Of a stretch of 15,305 bases of DNA, positions 6,699-14,776 are shown one piece after another. Position numbers and translations under genes: made by a program. Position 1 is the stretch's first letter, and every line of letters begins with the position of its first letter. Origin of the DNA: Thiotrichales bacterium (GTDB taxonomy: Bacteria > Pseudomonadota > Gammaproteobacteria > J044); NCBI GenBank assembly GCA_024762895.1, contig JANTGN010000046.1, forward strand, positions 1 through 15,305, in the 5' to 3' direction. The notes below the pieces were generated by a model, which saw only the letters and a program-made list of their open reading frames with translations, was not told the origin of the DNA and did no database searches.

Positions 6699-9600
6699 TC
6701 AGTCTGTTATGAGATGCAATCGCGTACGCATATAGGTGTAATACAGCACCGGTATGACGACCAGGGTTAGCAGGGTCGAAACGAAGATACCAAAGATCAA
6801 CGAGATTGCGAGGCCGCTGAAGATGGGGTCATCGATGATGAAAAATGCCCCCATCATCGCGGCCAGCCCCGTCAGGATAATCGGTTTGGCACGCACCGCT
6901 GCCGAGCGCACGATGGCCTCCTCCAGGCCCATACCGGTTCGGATCTGATCATTCACGAAATCCACCAGTAGAATAGAATTACGTACGATAATCCCTGCCA
7001 GGGCGATCATTCCGATCATCGAGGTGGCGGTAAACTGGGCACCTAACAGGGCATGCCCCGGCAATACACCGATCACGGTGAGCGGGATCGGTGCCATGAT
7101 GATCAGGGGTACGGCATAGGAACGGAACTGGGCCACCACCAGCAGGTAGATCAGGATCATACCCACGCCATAGGCGATGCCCATGTCACGGAATGTTTCA
7201 TAGGTCACGGTCCACTCGCCATCCCATTTCAGACTGTAGAAATAGGGATTATCCGGAGGATTGACAAAATATTGATCGATCGTCTGGCCCAGGGTGATTT
7301 CCCGGTCTTTCAGCGCCCCGGATATTTCAAACATGCCATAGAGCGGACTGTCCAGGTCGCCTGCCATATCTCCCACCACGTAGACAACAGGCAACAGGTC
7401 CTTATGCGCAATGGAATACTCACGGCGGTCTTCGATCACACGAACGAGTTCAGAAACCGGGATCAACTTGCCTGAATTACTTCTGACCTTCATGGACAGA
7501 ACGGTATCGATATCCGATTTATCAGCCACTGAGTATTCAAGCCGAATGGGGACCGCATATTTCATATTTCGGCCATGCAGGTAGCCAACATCATTGCCGG
7601 ACAATATGGTACTTATGGCATCGGTAATTGCGGGCTGGCTCACGCCCAGCAGTGCTGCCTTATTCCTGTCCACCTCCATGACCAGGCGTTGGGCAGGATA
7701 TTCTACGCTGTCATCCACATCCACAATTCCCTCCGTGCCTTCGAAAATACTTCGTACCTTACGGGCCGCATTGATCTGGCCTTCATAATCCAGGCCATAG
7801 ATCTCTGCTACCAACGGAGACATGACGGGCGGACCCGGTGGAACCTCGACGACCTTGAGATTGGCATTATATTTTTGCGCGATAGCATCCAGTGGCCCGC
7901 GCACCGACAGGGCGATCTCATGGCTCTTGCGATCGCGTTCGTGTTTATCCACCAGATTGACCTGGATATCCCCGACATGGGCACCTTCACGCAGGTAATA
8001 TTGCCGCACAAGTCCGTTAAAATTAATCGGCGCTGCCGTACCAGCATAGATCTGGTAATTACTGACTTCGGGCACGGTGGCAAGATAATCCGCCGCCTCA
8101 GTCAGGATTCGGGTGGTCTGCTCAACAGAGGTACCTTCCGGCATATCCAGGACGACCTGAAACTCGGACTTGTTATCAAAAGGCAACATCTTCAGGACGA
8201 CTAACTGGAAATATACCAGTGAAACCGATCCTAGAATCAGTATGAGTATCCCGGCCCATAACCATCGACGTCTTTTTGCCGCCTGGGTACCCGCCAGAAA
8301 GATACCAACCAGGTGTTGCGAGATGCCATACAAGGCACCACCCTTGTCATCGGCCTCTGCCTCATGCGCATGATTGACCCTGTGCAACATCTTGTAGGTC
8401 ATCCAGGGGGTGAGGATATAGGCCACGGCCAGCGAGATCAGCATTCCCATGCTTGCATTGATAGGAATTGGACTCATGTAAGGCCCCATCAGCCCTGTCA
8501 CAAAGGCCATGGGCAATAGCGCGGCAATGACCGTCATGGTTGCCAGGATGGTCGGGCCGCCAACTTCATCAACAGCAGCCGGAATGGCCTTTTTCAGGTC
8601 ATGCTGTCCCATCTGGATATGGCGATGAATATTCTCTACCACGACGATGGCATCGTCGACCAGGATCCCGATCGAAAATATCAGCGCAAACAGGGATACC
8701 CGGTTCAGGGTAAAGCCATAGGCCCAGGAGGCAAACAGGGTGATCAACAGGGTGATAATCACCGCCACACCCACGATAATGGCCTCGCGCCATCCGAGGG
8801 CGATCAGTACAAGAAGCACCACCGAGGCGGTAGCAAAGATCAACTTACTGATGAGCTTTTTGGCCTTGGAGTCTGCCGTCGCCCCATAGTCACGGGTAAT
8901 CTCGACATGGACCCCTTCAGGTATAAAAGTCCCTTTCAGTTGTTCAAAGCGATTGACGACTCGCTGCGCGATACTCACGGCATTGGTTCCGGGCTTCTTG
9001 GCCACGGCGATGGTGACGGCAGGCGTCATGCCGGTCATGGCAACCTGATTATGATTCCCATCACCATAGATTACAAAAGACTCGGGTTGATCTGGTCCCA
9101 GTGAAATTGCCGCCACATCATCGAGATAGACCGGCTTACCCTCATTGACCCCGACGATCAGGTGGGCAACCTCTTCGGGTGTCGACAGGAAGGTACCCGC
9201 CTGAACCTGAATCTCCTTATTATCACGTACCAGGGCCGTGATATCCCTGACTGTATTGCCTGCCTGCAAGGCTCGTGTGAGGTCATCCAGGGCGATGCCA
9301 TAACCGGCCAGCTTCTGCGGATCGAGTTGCACGTGCACTACCCGGTCAGGCCCCCCGATGGTATAGATATCGCGCGTTCCTGGTACCCGTTTGAGTTCCG
9401 CCTCCAGTCCATGGGCCACCTGGAGAAGTTCATGTGCCCCCTTGCTGGGATCATCACTCCACAGGGTCGCGGTAATGATGGGCACATCATCAATCCCCTT
9501 GGGTTTGATGATTGGCTGACCCACACCCAGATTCGCAGGCAACCAGTCCTGATTGGAAAAAATCTTGTTATATAAACGCACGATCGCATCCGTACGATCC

Positions 9601-9920
9601 TCCCCTACCTTGTACTGAACCGTCAGTACCGAAAGCCCTGGCATAGAAGTGGAATAGATGTGCTTGATACCTGTGATTTCAGATAACACCTGTTCGGCCG
9701 GCGTACTGACGAGATGTTCAACTTCACTGGCCGTGGCACCTGGAAAAGGGATAAATACGTTGGCGAAGGTCACATTAATCTGTGGCTCTTCCTCACGCGG
9801 GGTAATCGCAATGGCAAAGAGACCCAATAAAAGTCCGACCAGAGCCAATAGCGGGGTAATTTCAGTCAGCAGAAATTTCTGGGCAATACGTCCCGAGATC
9901 CCCAGTTTTTGATCACTCAT
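6699..9920 (-). CDS. RND efflux transporter permease subunit (HAE1/AcrB-type)
   Basis: A 1073-aa inner-membrane RND pump protein of normal family length. It has the 12-TM layout with two large periplasmic loops: TM1 at about residues 20-40, TM2-6 at about 360-510, TM7 at about 555-575 and TM8-12 over the last 200 residues. The proton-relay pair of TM4 is present (D422-D423 in ILVDDAIVVVEN). The TM10 lysine of AcrB (K940) is replaced by Arg980 (GIIVRNSILLVDF), as in many HAE1 relatives. I chose ATG at 9920 because AGAGG lies 9 nt upstream; it overlaps the adaptor stop by 8 bp. An in-frame ATG at 9938 would add six residues. With the adaptor it forms a proton-driven exporter; the outer-membrane channel must be encoded elsewhere. 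Substrates (drugs, metals, lipids) cannot be assigned. Confidence 0.96.
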   Translation of the reverse strand: MSDQKLGISGRIAQKFLLTEITPLLALVGLLLGLFAIAITPREEEPQINVTFANVFIPFPGATASEVEHLVSTPAEQVLSEITGIKHIYSTSMPGLSVLTVQYKVGEDRTDAIVRLYNKIFSNQDWLPANLGVGQPIIKPKGIDDVPIITATLWSDDPSKGAHELLQVAHGLEAELKRVPGTRDIYTIGGPDRVVHVQLDPQKLAGYGIALDDLTRALQAGNTVRDITALVRDNKEIQVQAGTFLSTPEEVAHLIVGVNEGKPVYLDDVAAISLGPDQPESFVIYGDGNHNQVAMTGMTPAVTIAVAKKPGTNAVSIAQRVVNRFEQLKGTFIPEGVHVEITRDYGATADSKAKKLISKLIFATASVVLLVLIALGWREAIIVGVAVIITLLITLFASWAYGFTLNRVSLFALIFSIGILVDDAIVVVENIHRHIQMGQHDLKKAIPAAVDEVGGPTILATMTVIAALLPMAFVTGLMGPYMSPIPINASMGMLISLAVAYILTPWMTYKMLHRVNHAHEAEADDKGGALYGISQHLVGIFLAGTQAAKRRRWLWAGILILILGSVSLVYFQLVVLKMLPFDNKSEFQVVLDMPEGTSVEQTTRILTEAADYLATVPEVSNYQIYAGTAAPINFNGLVRQYYLREGAHVGDIQVNLVDKHERDRKSHEIALSVRGPLDAIAQKYNANLKVVEVPPGPPVMSPLVAEIYGLDYEGQINAARKVRSIFEGTEGIVDVDDSVEYPAQRLVMEVDRNKAALLGVSQPAITDAISTILSGNDVGYLHGRNMKYAVPIRLEYSVADKSDIDTVLSMKVRSNSGKLIPVSELVRVIEDRREYSIAHKDLLPVVYVVGDMAGDLDSPLYGMFEISGALKDREITLGQTIDQYFVNPPDNPYFYSLKWDGEWTVTYETFRDMGIAYGVGMILIYLLVVAQFRSYAVPLIIMAPIPLTVIGVLPGHALLGAQFTATSMIGMIALAGIIVRNSILLVDFVNDQIRTGMGLEEAIVRSAAVRAKPIILTGLAAMMGAFFIIDDPIFSGLAISLIFGIFVSTLLTLVVIPVLYYTYMRTRLHLITD

Positions 9921-10977
9921 TAACGGCATCCTCTGCATCAGAGACTGTATGCTGCTTGATACTCAAAATTGCCTGTTCAGGATTCAGGACGACGCGTTCA
10001 CCTTCGTCCAGTCCGGCCAGGATCTCGAGTTCCCCATCCCGGGTACCACGACCAATACGTACCTGTCTAAAGACTATAGAACCATCCTCATATTGGATAT
10101 AGAGACCGGTGACCTCACTGCGATAAACAACGGCTTTGGCGGGTACCAGCAACTGCCTTTCTTCCCCAATGCGAAAAGCCACCTTCACGAACATTCCAGG
10201 AAACAGCCCCTCTATGCCCTGGGGCAAATAAGCCCGTACACGGAAGGTATTAGTCGATGCATCCGCATAGGGAAAGAAAGTGATTTTCTCTGCAGCAACT
10301 GCCTGCGAATCTGCAGCGACCTGAACCTCGGCCATTTTAAGGGTGCGGACAGCATTGATTGAATTCTGGGGGATATGCACAAGGACACGCAGGAAATCCA
10401 GCGATATCCCTGTCATCAGGGGCGCCCCTACGCTGGCGGATTCTCCGACCTCGACATGTCGTGAGGTCACTATTCCGCTATAGGGCGCATGAACCTGAGT
10501 ATAGTCGAATTGAATCTGGGCCTCATCTTTAGCCGCACGACTGGCATTAAGCTTAGCCCTGGCTGCCTTGAAAGAGGCTTCGGCCTGATCGTATTGGGAT
10601 TTGGAAACCAGTTTCTGTTCAAAGATACCCTTGATACGATCAAATTCGGCCCGCGCCTCACTGTATCGTGCCTGCGCTTCAACCAGCCCGGCCTTTGCCT
10701 TTTCAAGCCCCGCCTTTTGTGTCGTATCTTCGAAACGCACCAGCAGGGCCCCTTTCTCGACGTAATCATCCACATCGTACAGAACTTCGACGATACGCCC
10801 ACTGGTCTGGGCCGATACGGTGGTCTCATGTACCGCCTCAATGCTGCCATCGAAGACCTGGATTCTGGGCACGGTTTTATATTTGGCCTGTATGACCTCT
10901 ATTTCACTGGCAGGACTCGCCTGGCCAACAGCGATGAAACAAATGGCCATGATCGTGCTTAGATGCCTGAATTTCAT
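9913..10977 (-). CDS. RND periplasmic adaptor (membrane fusion protein, HlyD/AcrA type)
   Basis: A 354-aa periplasmic adaptor for the permease encoded just downstream. ATG at 10977 is chosen because it begins a clean Sec signal peptide (MKFRHLSTIMAICFIAVGQASPA); a start at 11007 would add ten polar residues before it. No lipobox cysteine is present, unlike AcrA. The first half-lipoyl motif is near HETTVSAQTSGRIVEVLYDV and the second near APYSGIVTSRHVEVGES. Between them is a heptad-rich coiled-coil hairpin of about 75 residues (Ala/Glu/Lys/Arg rich), short for this class. Beta-barrel and membrane-proximal domains follow, with GMFVKVAF and DEGERVVLNPE. It is the first gene of the operon; permease translation starts inside its last codons. 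Confidence 0.95.
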   Translation of the reverse strand: MKFRHLSTIMAICFIAVGQASPASEIEVIQAKYKTVPRIQVFDGSIEAVHETTVSAQTSGRIVEVLYDVDDYVEKGALLVRFEDTTQKAGLEKAKAGLVEAQARYSEARAEFDRIKGIFEQKLVSKSQYDQAEASFKAARAKLNASRAAKDEAQIQFDYTQVHAPYSGIVTSRHVEVGESASVGAPLMTGISLDFLRVLVHIPQNSINAVRTLKMAEVQVAADSQAVAAEKITFFPYADASTNTFRVRAYLPQGIEGLFPGMFVKVAFRIGEERQLLVPAKAVVYRSEVTGLYIQYEDGSIVFRQVRIGRGTRDGELEILAGLDEGERVVLNPEQAILSIKQHTVSDAEDAVNE

Positions 10978-11238
10978 TGTATCCCCGTCCTCAAAAATAG
11001 ATTTCACGTCCTTACAACAAGATGTTAACGCGATTCAATGGCTGAAAAGTATATTAGATTTTTCTTATATGCGTAAGTCTTATTACAAATCCAAGGGTTA
11101 TCGGACTTGATATGCAATGTTATCAGTTGTGGCACAGTTAAAAGTATATAGCGTATATTTAGGGATATTGTTTAACAGGATGAGCGATGCCGTTGAATCT
11201 GCTAGTCTTTACCTATTAAAAACCTGAACGGAACTAAT
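10978..11238. other. AT-rich divergent promoter region (RND operon / DUF4124)
   Basis: No gene is seen. The 10-mer AAAAGTATAT occurs twice in direct orientation (11045-11054 and 11140-11149), and ATATA-GCG-TATAT (11146-11158) is a perfect 5-bp inverted repeat that overlaps the second copy. Rightward, TTGAAT (11193) and TATTAA (11214) with a short 15-nt spacer could serve the DUF4124 gene. Operator function is only inferred. Confidence 0.45.
11048..11076 (-). promoter_or_regulatory. candidate promoter of the RND operon
   Basis: On the minus strand a good -10 (TATACT, 11053-11048) lies 17 nt from a poor -35 (TTACGC, 11076-11071), with an A-rich spacer. The -10 sits inside the first AAAAGTATAT copy. 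By eye only. Confidence 0.25.
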
Positions 11239-11673
11239 ATGAAAAAACTGACCTTTCTTGCTCTATTACTGGCTACCCTGCTGGTCAGCCTTTCAGCGTC
11301 TGCAAGCATCTATAAATGGCTGGATGATAATGGCAAGGTGCAATACACTCAGACACCGCCCATGGACCGGCCCAGCGAGGAAATAAAATCCGTAACAGGT
11401 AGCAGCCAGCCGGTTGCTCCCGCAAGATCGACAAAAGATGATTCCTCCAAAGCGGTCGTTGAGCCTGAAGGCGAACAGGGCACCACCGTTGAGATCATCG
11501 ACAAAAAGGATCTGGAGAAATACTGTGCCGACGTCAGGGAAAGCTACCGTGTTTTACAGGAACACAATCGCACCAGCTATATCAAGGATGGTGAGGTCGT
11601 AGCCATGCCCTATGAAGAGAAGAAACGTCGCATGGATGAGCTGCAGAAAAAAATCAATGAGTACTGCAAGTAA
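11239..11673 (+). CDS. DUF4124 domain-containing envelope protein
   Basis: A 144-aa exported protein. A Sec signal peptide (MKKLTFLALLLATLLVSLSASA, about residues 1-22) is followed directly by the DUF4124 core IYKWLDDNGKVQYTQTPP, the characteristic YKWxDxxGxxxYxxxPP pattern. A low-complexity Ser/Pro/charged linker covers about residues 45-85. The C-terminal 55 residues are charged and helical with two cysteines (CADVRESYR... and the penultimate C), which could pair in the periplasm. Start ATG has a weak GGA-type Shine-Dalgarno 5-6 nt upstream. It is 2 bp from the tautomerase gene, so the two are surely co-transcribed. The function of DUF4124 proteins is not established; they are common in proteobacterial envelopes. 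Confidence 0.92.
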   Translation: MKKLTFLALLLATLLVSLSASASIYKWLDDNGKVQYTQTPPMDRPSEEIKSVTGSSQPVAPARSTKDDSSKAVVEPEGEQGTTVEIIDKKDLEKYCADVRESYRVLQEHNRTSYIKDGEVVAMPYEEKKRRMDELQKKINEYCK

Positions 11674-11675
11674 TC

Positions 11676-12020
11676 ATGCCGCTACTGAGTATTGAAACCA
11701 ACCAGGCGATTCCACAGGATAAAGTCAACGGCCTGGTTGCCCGGGCCTCAGAGGCTACGGCCTCTTTACTGGGTAAGCCGGAAGGCTATGTCATGGTTCG
11801 TCTGGTGTGTAACCCGAATATGATGTTCGGGGGTAGCCAGGAGCCCCTGGCCTACCTCGAGCTCAAGAGCCTGGGTCTCCCCGAAGATCGCACTGCTGAA
11901 CTTTCCAAGGGTTTATGTGACCTGATGTCCAGCGAGCTTGCGATCCCGGCGGATCGAATCTATATCGAATTCGCCAATGGGATGCGCCATCTCTGGGGCT
12001 GGAATGGCAGCACTTTTTAA
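11676..12020 (+). CDS. MIF-like phenylpyruvate tautomerase family protein
   Basis: A 114-aa cytosolic protein of the tautomerase superfamily, of the length and layout of macrophage migration inhibitory factor (MIF). The catalytic N-terminal proline is present (MP, Pro1 after Met removal), as are the active-site lysine in GKPEGY (Lys33 of the mature chain), the MxFGGSxEP motif (residues 50-57), DRIYIEF and the C-terminal WGWNGSTF. The CxxC redox motif of animal MIF is absent (LAYL at that place). The family is trimeric and catalyses keto-enol tautomerisation of phenylpyruvate-like compounds; the natural substrate in bacteria is unclear. It follows the DUF4124 stop by 2 bp with no strong Shine-Dalgarno, which implies coupling, and precedes proS by 41 bp. 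Confidence 0.93.
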   Translation: MPLLSIETNQAIPQDKVNGLVARASEATASLLGKPEGYVMVRLVCNPNMMFGGSQEPLAYLELKSLGLPEDRTAELSKGLCDLMSSELAIPADRIYIEFANGMRHLWGWNGSTF

Positions 12021-12061
12021 CACCTCTCCTCATATTAGATTAATTTAAGGTAAACACCCAC

Positions 12062-13780
12062 ATGCGTGTATCACAATTTCCTTTGTCCACGGTCAAGGAA
12101 ACACCGGCTGATGCCGAGGTTATCAGCCACCAGCTCATGCTTCGCGCCGGGCTGATCAGAAAACTGGCCTCGGGTCTCTATTCATGGATGCCTTACGGCC
12201 TGCGGGTATTGAGGAAGGTCGAGACCATTGTCCGTGAGGAGATGAACCGCTCGGGTGGCATTGAATTGCTCATGCCCTCGGTACAGCCCGCGGAGCTGTG
12301 GGAAGAATCCGGACGCTGGGAACAATACGGACCTGAACTGTTGCGCATTACAGACCGGCATGGTCGAGAGTTCTGTTACGGGCCGACCCATGAGGAAGTA
12401 ATTACCGACCTGGTACGGAATGAGGTCCATAGCTACAAGGAACTACCCGTCAACTTCTATCAGATTCAGACCAAGTTCCGAGATGAGATCCGTCCTCGCT
12501 TCGGGGTCATGCGCGCACGTGAATTCCTGATGAAGGACGCCTATTCCTTCCATCTGACACAGGAGTCACTTCAGGACACCTATGAGCAGATGTACAAGAC
12601 CTATACCCGTATCTTTACCCGCCTGGGTCTCGATTTTCGTGCCGTCCTGGCCGACACCGGTTCCATTGGGGGCAATGCCTCACATGAATTCCATGTGCTG
12701 GCTGCCTCCGGAGAAGATGATATAGCCTTCTCCAGTGAAAGTGATTATGCAGCGAATGTGGAACTGGCCGAGGCCCTGCCTTCGGAAGGCGACAGGGCTC
12801 CAGCCAGCGAGGCCATGAGTGAAATTGACACACCCGATCAGTACAGCATCGAGGAAGTGAGTCAGTTTCTTGAAATTCCTGCAGCGCGCTGCCTCAAGAC
12901 CCTGCTGGTCGAGGGTAATGAAGAAGGTGAGATCATCGCACTGGTCCTGCGGGGGGATCATGAACTTAATGAGATCAAGGCTGAAAAGCTTCCCGATGTT
13001 GCCGCCCCTCTGTGCTTTGCATCGGAAGAGGCCGTCGTCGAGGCAGCTGGTTGCAAACCTGGCTCATTAGGGCCCGTAGGTCTGTCGCTGCGCGTAATTG
13101 CCGACCATGCTGCGTCGAAATCCAGCGATTTCGTCTGTGGCGCCAATCAGGATGGCAAACACCTGATTGGTGTCAACTGGGGACGAGATCTGCCAGAACC
13201 CGAGACCGCCGACCTGCGCAACGTACGTGAAGGTGACCCCAGCCCGGATGGCAAGGGGACCCTGTCCATCGTGCGTGGCATCGAGGTCGGTCATATCTTC
13301 CAGCTGGGTCAAAAATATACCGAGGCACTCAAGGCCTCGGTTCTGGATGAAAACGGCAAGTCCGCCACCCTTACCATGGGTTGTTATGGCATTGGCGTCT
13401 CACGCGTGGTAGCAGCTGCCATTGAACAGAACCATGACGACAGGGGTATTTGCTGGCCGGACCCCATCGCCCCGTTCCAGCTGGCCCTGGCACCCATCAA
13501 CATGCATAAATCACAACGCCTGAAAGAGTTTGTGGAAGAACTCTACGAGCGTTTCAGGGGTATGGGGTACGAGGTTGTGCTGGATGACCGCAATGTTCGC
13601 CCCGGTGTCATGTTCTCGGACCTGGAGCTTATCGGTATCCCCCATCGTCTGGTCGTCAGTGAACGCGGTCTGGATAGTGGTGAACTCGAATACAAGGGGC
13701 GCAAGGATGAAGAGGCCACTCAGGTGCCACTGGATCAGCTGGATAGCTTTATAGCAGAGCGCCTAAATCCATCCGCCTAA
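12062..13780 (+). CDS. proS: prolyl-tRNA synthetase, bacterial type with editing domain
   Basis: Class II aminoacyl-tRNA synthetase that charges tRNA-Pro in the cytoplasm. It is 572 aa, the same length as the E. coli enzyme. Order of parts: catalytic core with motif 1 region (MPSVQPAELW, residue 71), motif 2 (FRDEIRPRFGVMRAREF, from 139) and KDAYSFH; the INS editing domain at about 225-400 with Lys279 in RCLKTLLV, needed to clear mischarged Ala-tRNA in E. coli; motif 3 (MGCYGIGVSRVVAA, 439); and the anticodon-binding domain at about 470-572 (DDRNVRPGVMFSDLELIG). The start ATG has only a distant AAGG about 11 nt upstream. TTAACA at 12017 could be a -35 for its own promoter, but the matching -10 is poor. 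All key residues looked for are intact. Confidence 0.98.
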   Translation: MRVSQFPLSTVKETPADAEVISHQLMLRAGLIRKLASGLYSWMPYGLRVLRKVETIVREEMNRSGGIELLMPSVQPAELWEESGRWEQYGPELLRITDRHGREFCYGPTHEEVITDLVRNEVHSYKELPVNFYQIQTKFRDEIRPRFGVMRAREFLMKDAYSFHLTQESLQDTYEQMYKTYTRIFTRLGLDFRAVLADTGSIGGNASHEFHVLAASGEDDIAFSSESDYAANVELAEALPSEGDRAPASEAMSEIDTPDQYSIEEVSQFLEIPAARCLKTLLVEGNEEGEIIALVLRGDHELNEIKAEKLPDVAAPLCFASEEAVVEAAGCKPGSLGPVGLSLRVIADHAASKSSDFVCGANQDGKHLIGVNWGRDLPEPETADLRNVREGDPSPDGKGTLSIVRGIEVGHIFQLGQKYTEALKASVLDENGKSATLTMGCYGIGVSRVVAAAIEQNHDDRGICWPDPIAPFQLALAPINMHKSQRLKEFVEELYERFRGMGYEVVLDDRNVRPGVMFSDLELIGIPHRLVVSERGLDSGELEYKGRKDEEATQVPLDQLDSFIAERLNPSA

Positions 13781-13799
13781 TACAAATACAAGGTGCCTC

Positions 13800-13821
13800 G
13801 GATCAGTCCTTTTCCTGATCC
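13800..13821. terminator. hairpin between convergent proS and the 43-aa gene
   Basis: A perfect 7-bp inverted repeat (GGATCAG / CTGATCC) with an 8-nt loop covers the last codons and stop of the small minus-strand gene. There is no clear T tract (only CGTTTTG further on the plus strand), so it is a weak terminator candidate at best. Confidence 0.35.
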
Positions 13822-13934
13822 TGAGCCGTTTTGTCCATGACGACCAGGCGACGGTACCCATAGACCATCAATAACTTGATCACTATGATCAACACACCGA
13901 TACCCGTGGCTACCCAAATCATCGAATCGCTCAT
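13803..13934 (-). CDS. 43-aa single-pass membrane protein
   Basis: A short gene, easily missed. It encodes MSDSMIWVATGIGVLIIVIK followed by LLMVYGYRRLVVMDKTAQDQ and EKD. Residues about 5-26 form one membrane helix; the basic YGYRR just after it predicts the C-terminus in the cytoplasm (N-out), and the tail is highly charged. Support for it being real: ATG preceded by a perfect AAGGAG with 6-nt spacing (13941-13946), a position 15 bp downstream of the secreted Gly/Tyr/Pro-rich protein gene on the same strand, and a sharp hydrophobic-charged layout. It resembles small membrane regulators or assembly subunits in size only; I recognise no family. Confidence 0.72.
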   Translation of the reverse strand: MSDSMIWVATGIGVLIIVIKLLMVYGYRRLVVMDKTAQDQEKD

Positions 13935-13940
13935 TGAAAA

Positions 13941-13946
13941 CTCCTT
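13941..13946 (-). promoter_or_regulatory. strong Shine-Dalgarno of the 43-aa gene
   Basis: AAGGAG on the minus strand, 6 nt before the ATG at 13934, placed just after the stop codon of the upstream gene. It is the main reason to accept the small gene. Confidence 0.75.
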
Positions 13947-13949
13947 AAC

Positions 13950-14642
13950 TTAATATAACCGCCTGAAACGCATCACCTGGCCACTGCGACTGGCTGCCGT
14001 GAATCCGCCATCGCCGGTCTGCTGGATTCGAAAGACGTAGACGGCATTGTTACCCGAGATCCGCATCCACAGATACTCGCCGCGAATCTCCATCTGCCCA
14101 CTCAGGCTCCGTTGATACTGATCGGTCCACAAAAACCGATTGCCGTAGATCGCGATCAGGTCTCCACCGAGTCCCTGCCAGATACCGTTCATGCCGAAAT
14201 TCGAACGAGTCGCCGATGGCAACGGCTCCCAGGGATTGGTCAGGGTCTGGGCACCCATGCCCCAACTCTCATCCTGCTCAGGTTTTGGGCCGGGTAAGGT
14301 GTAATTCGATGGGCCCGAATATTGATCCAGCCCCTGCCAGGGATTGCCAAAGCCGCCGGGATATCCCATGCCCGAACCATAGGGTGAAAGCCCTGAGCCA
14401 TAGGGCGTCATGCCCGGACCGGTAAAAGGCGCAGTCGCCGAATACAACGGAGAATAACCCGGCAGCCCACCGTAACCACCATAGGCCGGAACTCGGTTGA
14501 GCATCCCCATGAGATCCATCATGGTCAGCATCATCTGCACCAGGGGCATACTGCTGTAATCCTGATAGACCGCCGCACGGGCATGCCCCTGAGGTATCAG
14601 GAGCATAAATCCGACAATGAGGCCGAGCAATATTTTTTTCAA
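13950..14642 (-). CDS. secreted Gly/Tyr/Pro-rich protein with C-terminal beta-rich domain
   Basis: Not recognised. A 230-aa protein with a Sec signal peptide (MKKILLGLIVGFMLLIPQGHARA, cleavage at about A23). Three parts follow: a Met-rich amphipathic segment (residues 32-48), a low-complexity Gly/Tyr/Pro/Ser stretch (about 53-115, with near-repeats PYGSGLSPYGSGMGYPGG), and a C-terminal domain from about residue 150 (GIWQGLGGDLIAIYGNRFLW ... GEYLWMRISGNN ... MRFRRLY) whose alternating pattern suggests a small beta-barrel or lipocalin-like sheet. The start is TTG at 14642: the frame has a TAG upstream and no ATG until residue 13, which would cut the signal peptide. No good Shine-Dalgarno is seen, so the start is the weak point. 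It leads an apparent two-gene operon with the 43-aa membrane protein. Role unknown. Confidence 0.78.
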   Translation of the reverse strand: MKKILLGLIVGFMLLIPQGHARAAVYQDYSSMPLVQMMLTMMDLMGMLNRVPAYGGYGGLPGYSPLYSATAPFTGPGMTPYGSGLSPYGSGMGYPGGFGNPWQGLDQYSGPSNYTLPGPKPEQDESWGMGAQTLTNPWEPLPSATRSNFGMNGIWQGLGGDLIAIYGNRFLWTDQYQRSLSGQMEIRGEYLWMRISGNNAVYVFRIQQTGDGGFTAASRSGQVMRFRRLY

Positions 14643-14743
14643 AATTATCAGCTTGTCTAATTCAACCTGATCATTCTATCAAACTAGCTGGACCATGTTT
14701 CAACTCAATCTCACGTCCCAACTAATCACAGTGCTGGCTCATA

Positions 14744-14771
14744 TTGATCACAAGCATTGATCCTGTACACT
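14744..14771 (+). promoter_or_regulatory. candidate promoter of the outer-membrane protein gene
   Basis: TTGATC (14744) and TACACT (14766) are spaced by 16 nt, each matching the sigma70 consensus at four of six positions. The -10 lies inside the TGTAC-N3-GTACA palindrome, so a bound regulator would block it. By eye only. Confidence 0.3.
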
Positions 14772-14776
14772 GTACA
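14764..14776. promoter_or_regulatory. TGTAC-ACT-GTACA palindrome, possible operator
   Basis: A perfect 5-bp inverted repeat around a 3-nt centre, in the divergent spacer and over a candidate -10. It resembles, but does not match, a LexA box (CTGT-N8-ACAG); the regulator is unknown. Confidence 0.35.

Noticed and set aside
7575..8204. 209-codon open frame antisense to the RND permease
   Set aside because: Shadow of a conserved 1073-aa gene; the translation is His/Gln-rich nonsense without domains.
12680..12961. Open frame antisense to proS
   Set aside because: Lies over the INS editing domain of an intact essential gene; no independent support.
14743..14762. FNR or CRP site from the ATTGATC copies
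   Set aside because: The copies are direct repeats, not the inverted TTGAT-N4-ATCAA or TGTGA-N6-TCACA forms.
14764..14776. LexA (SOS) box
   Set aside because: The sequence starts CTGTAC, but the second half does not give CTGT-N8-ACAG; kept only as an unassigned palindrome.
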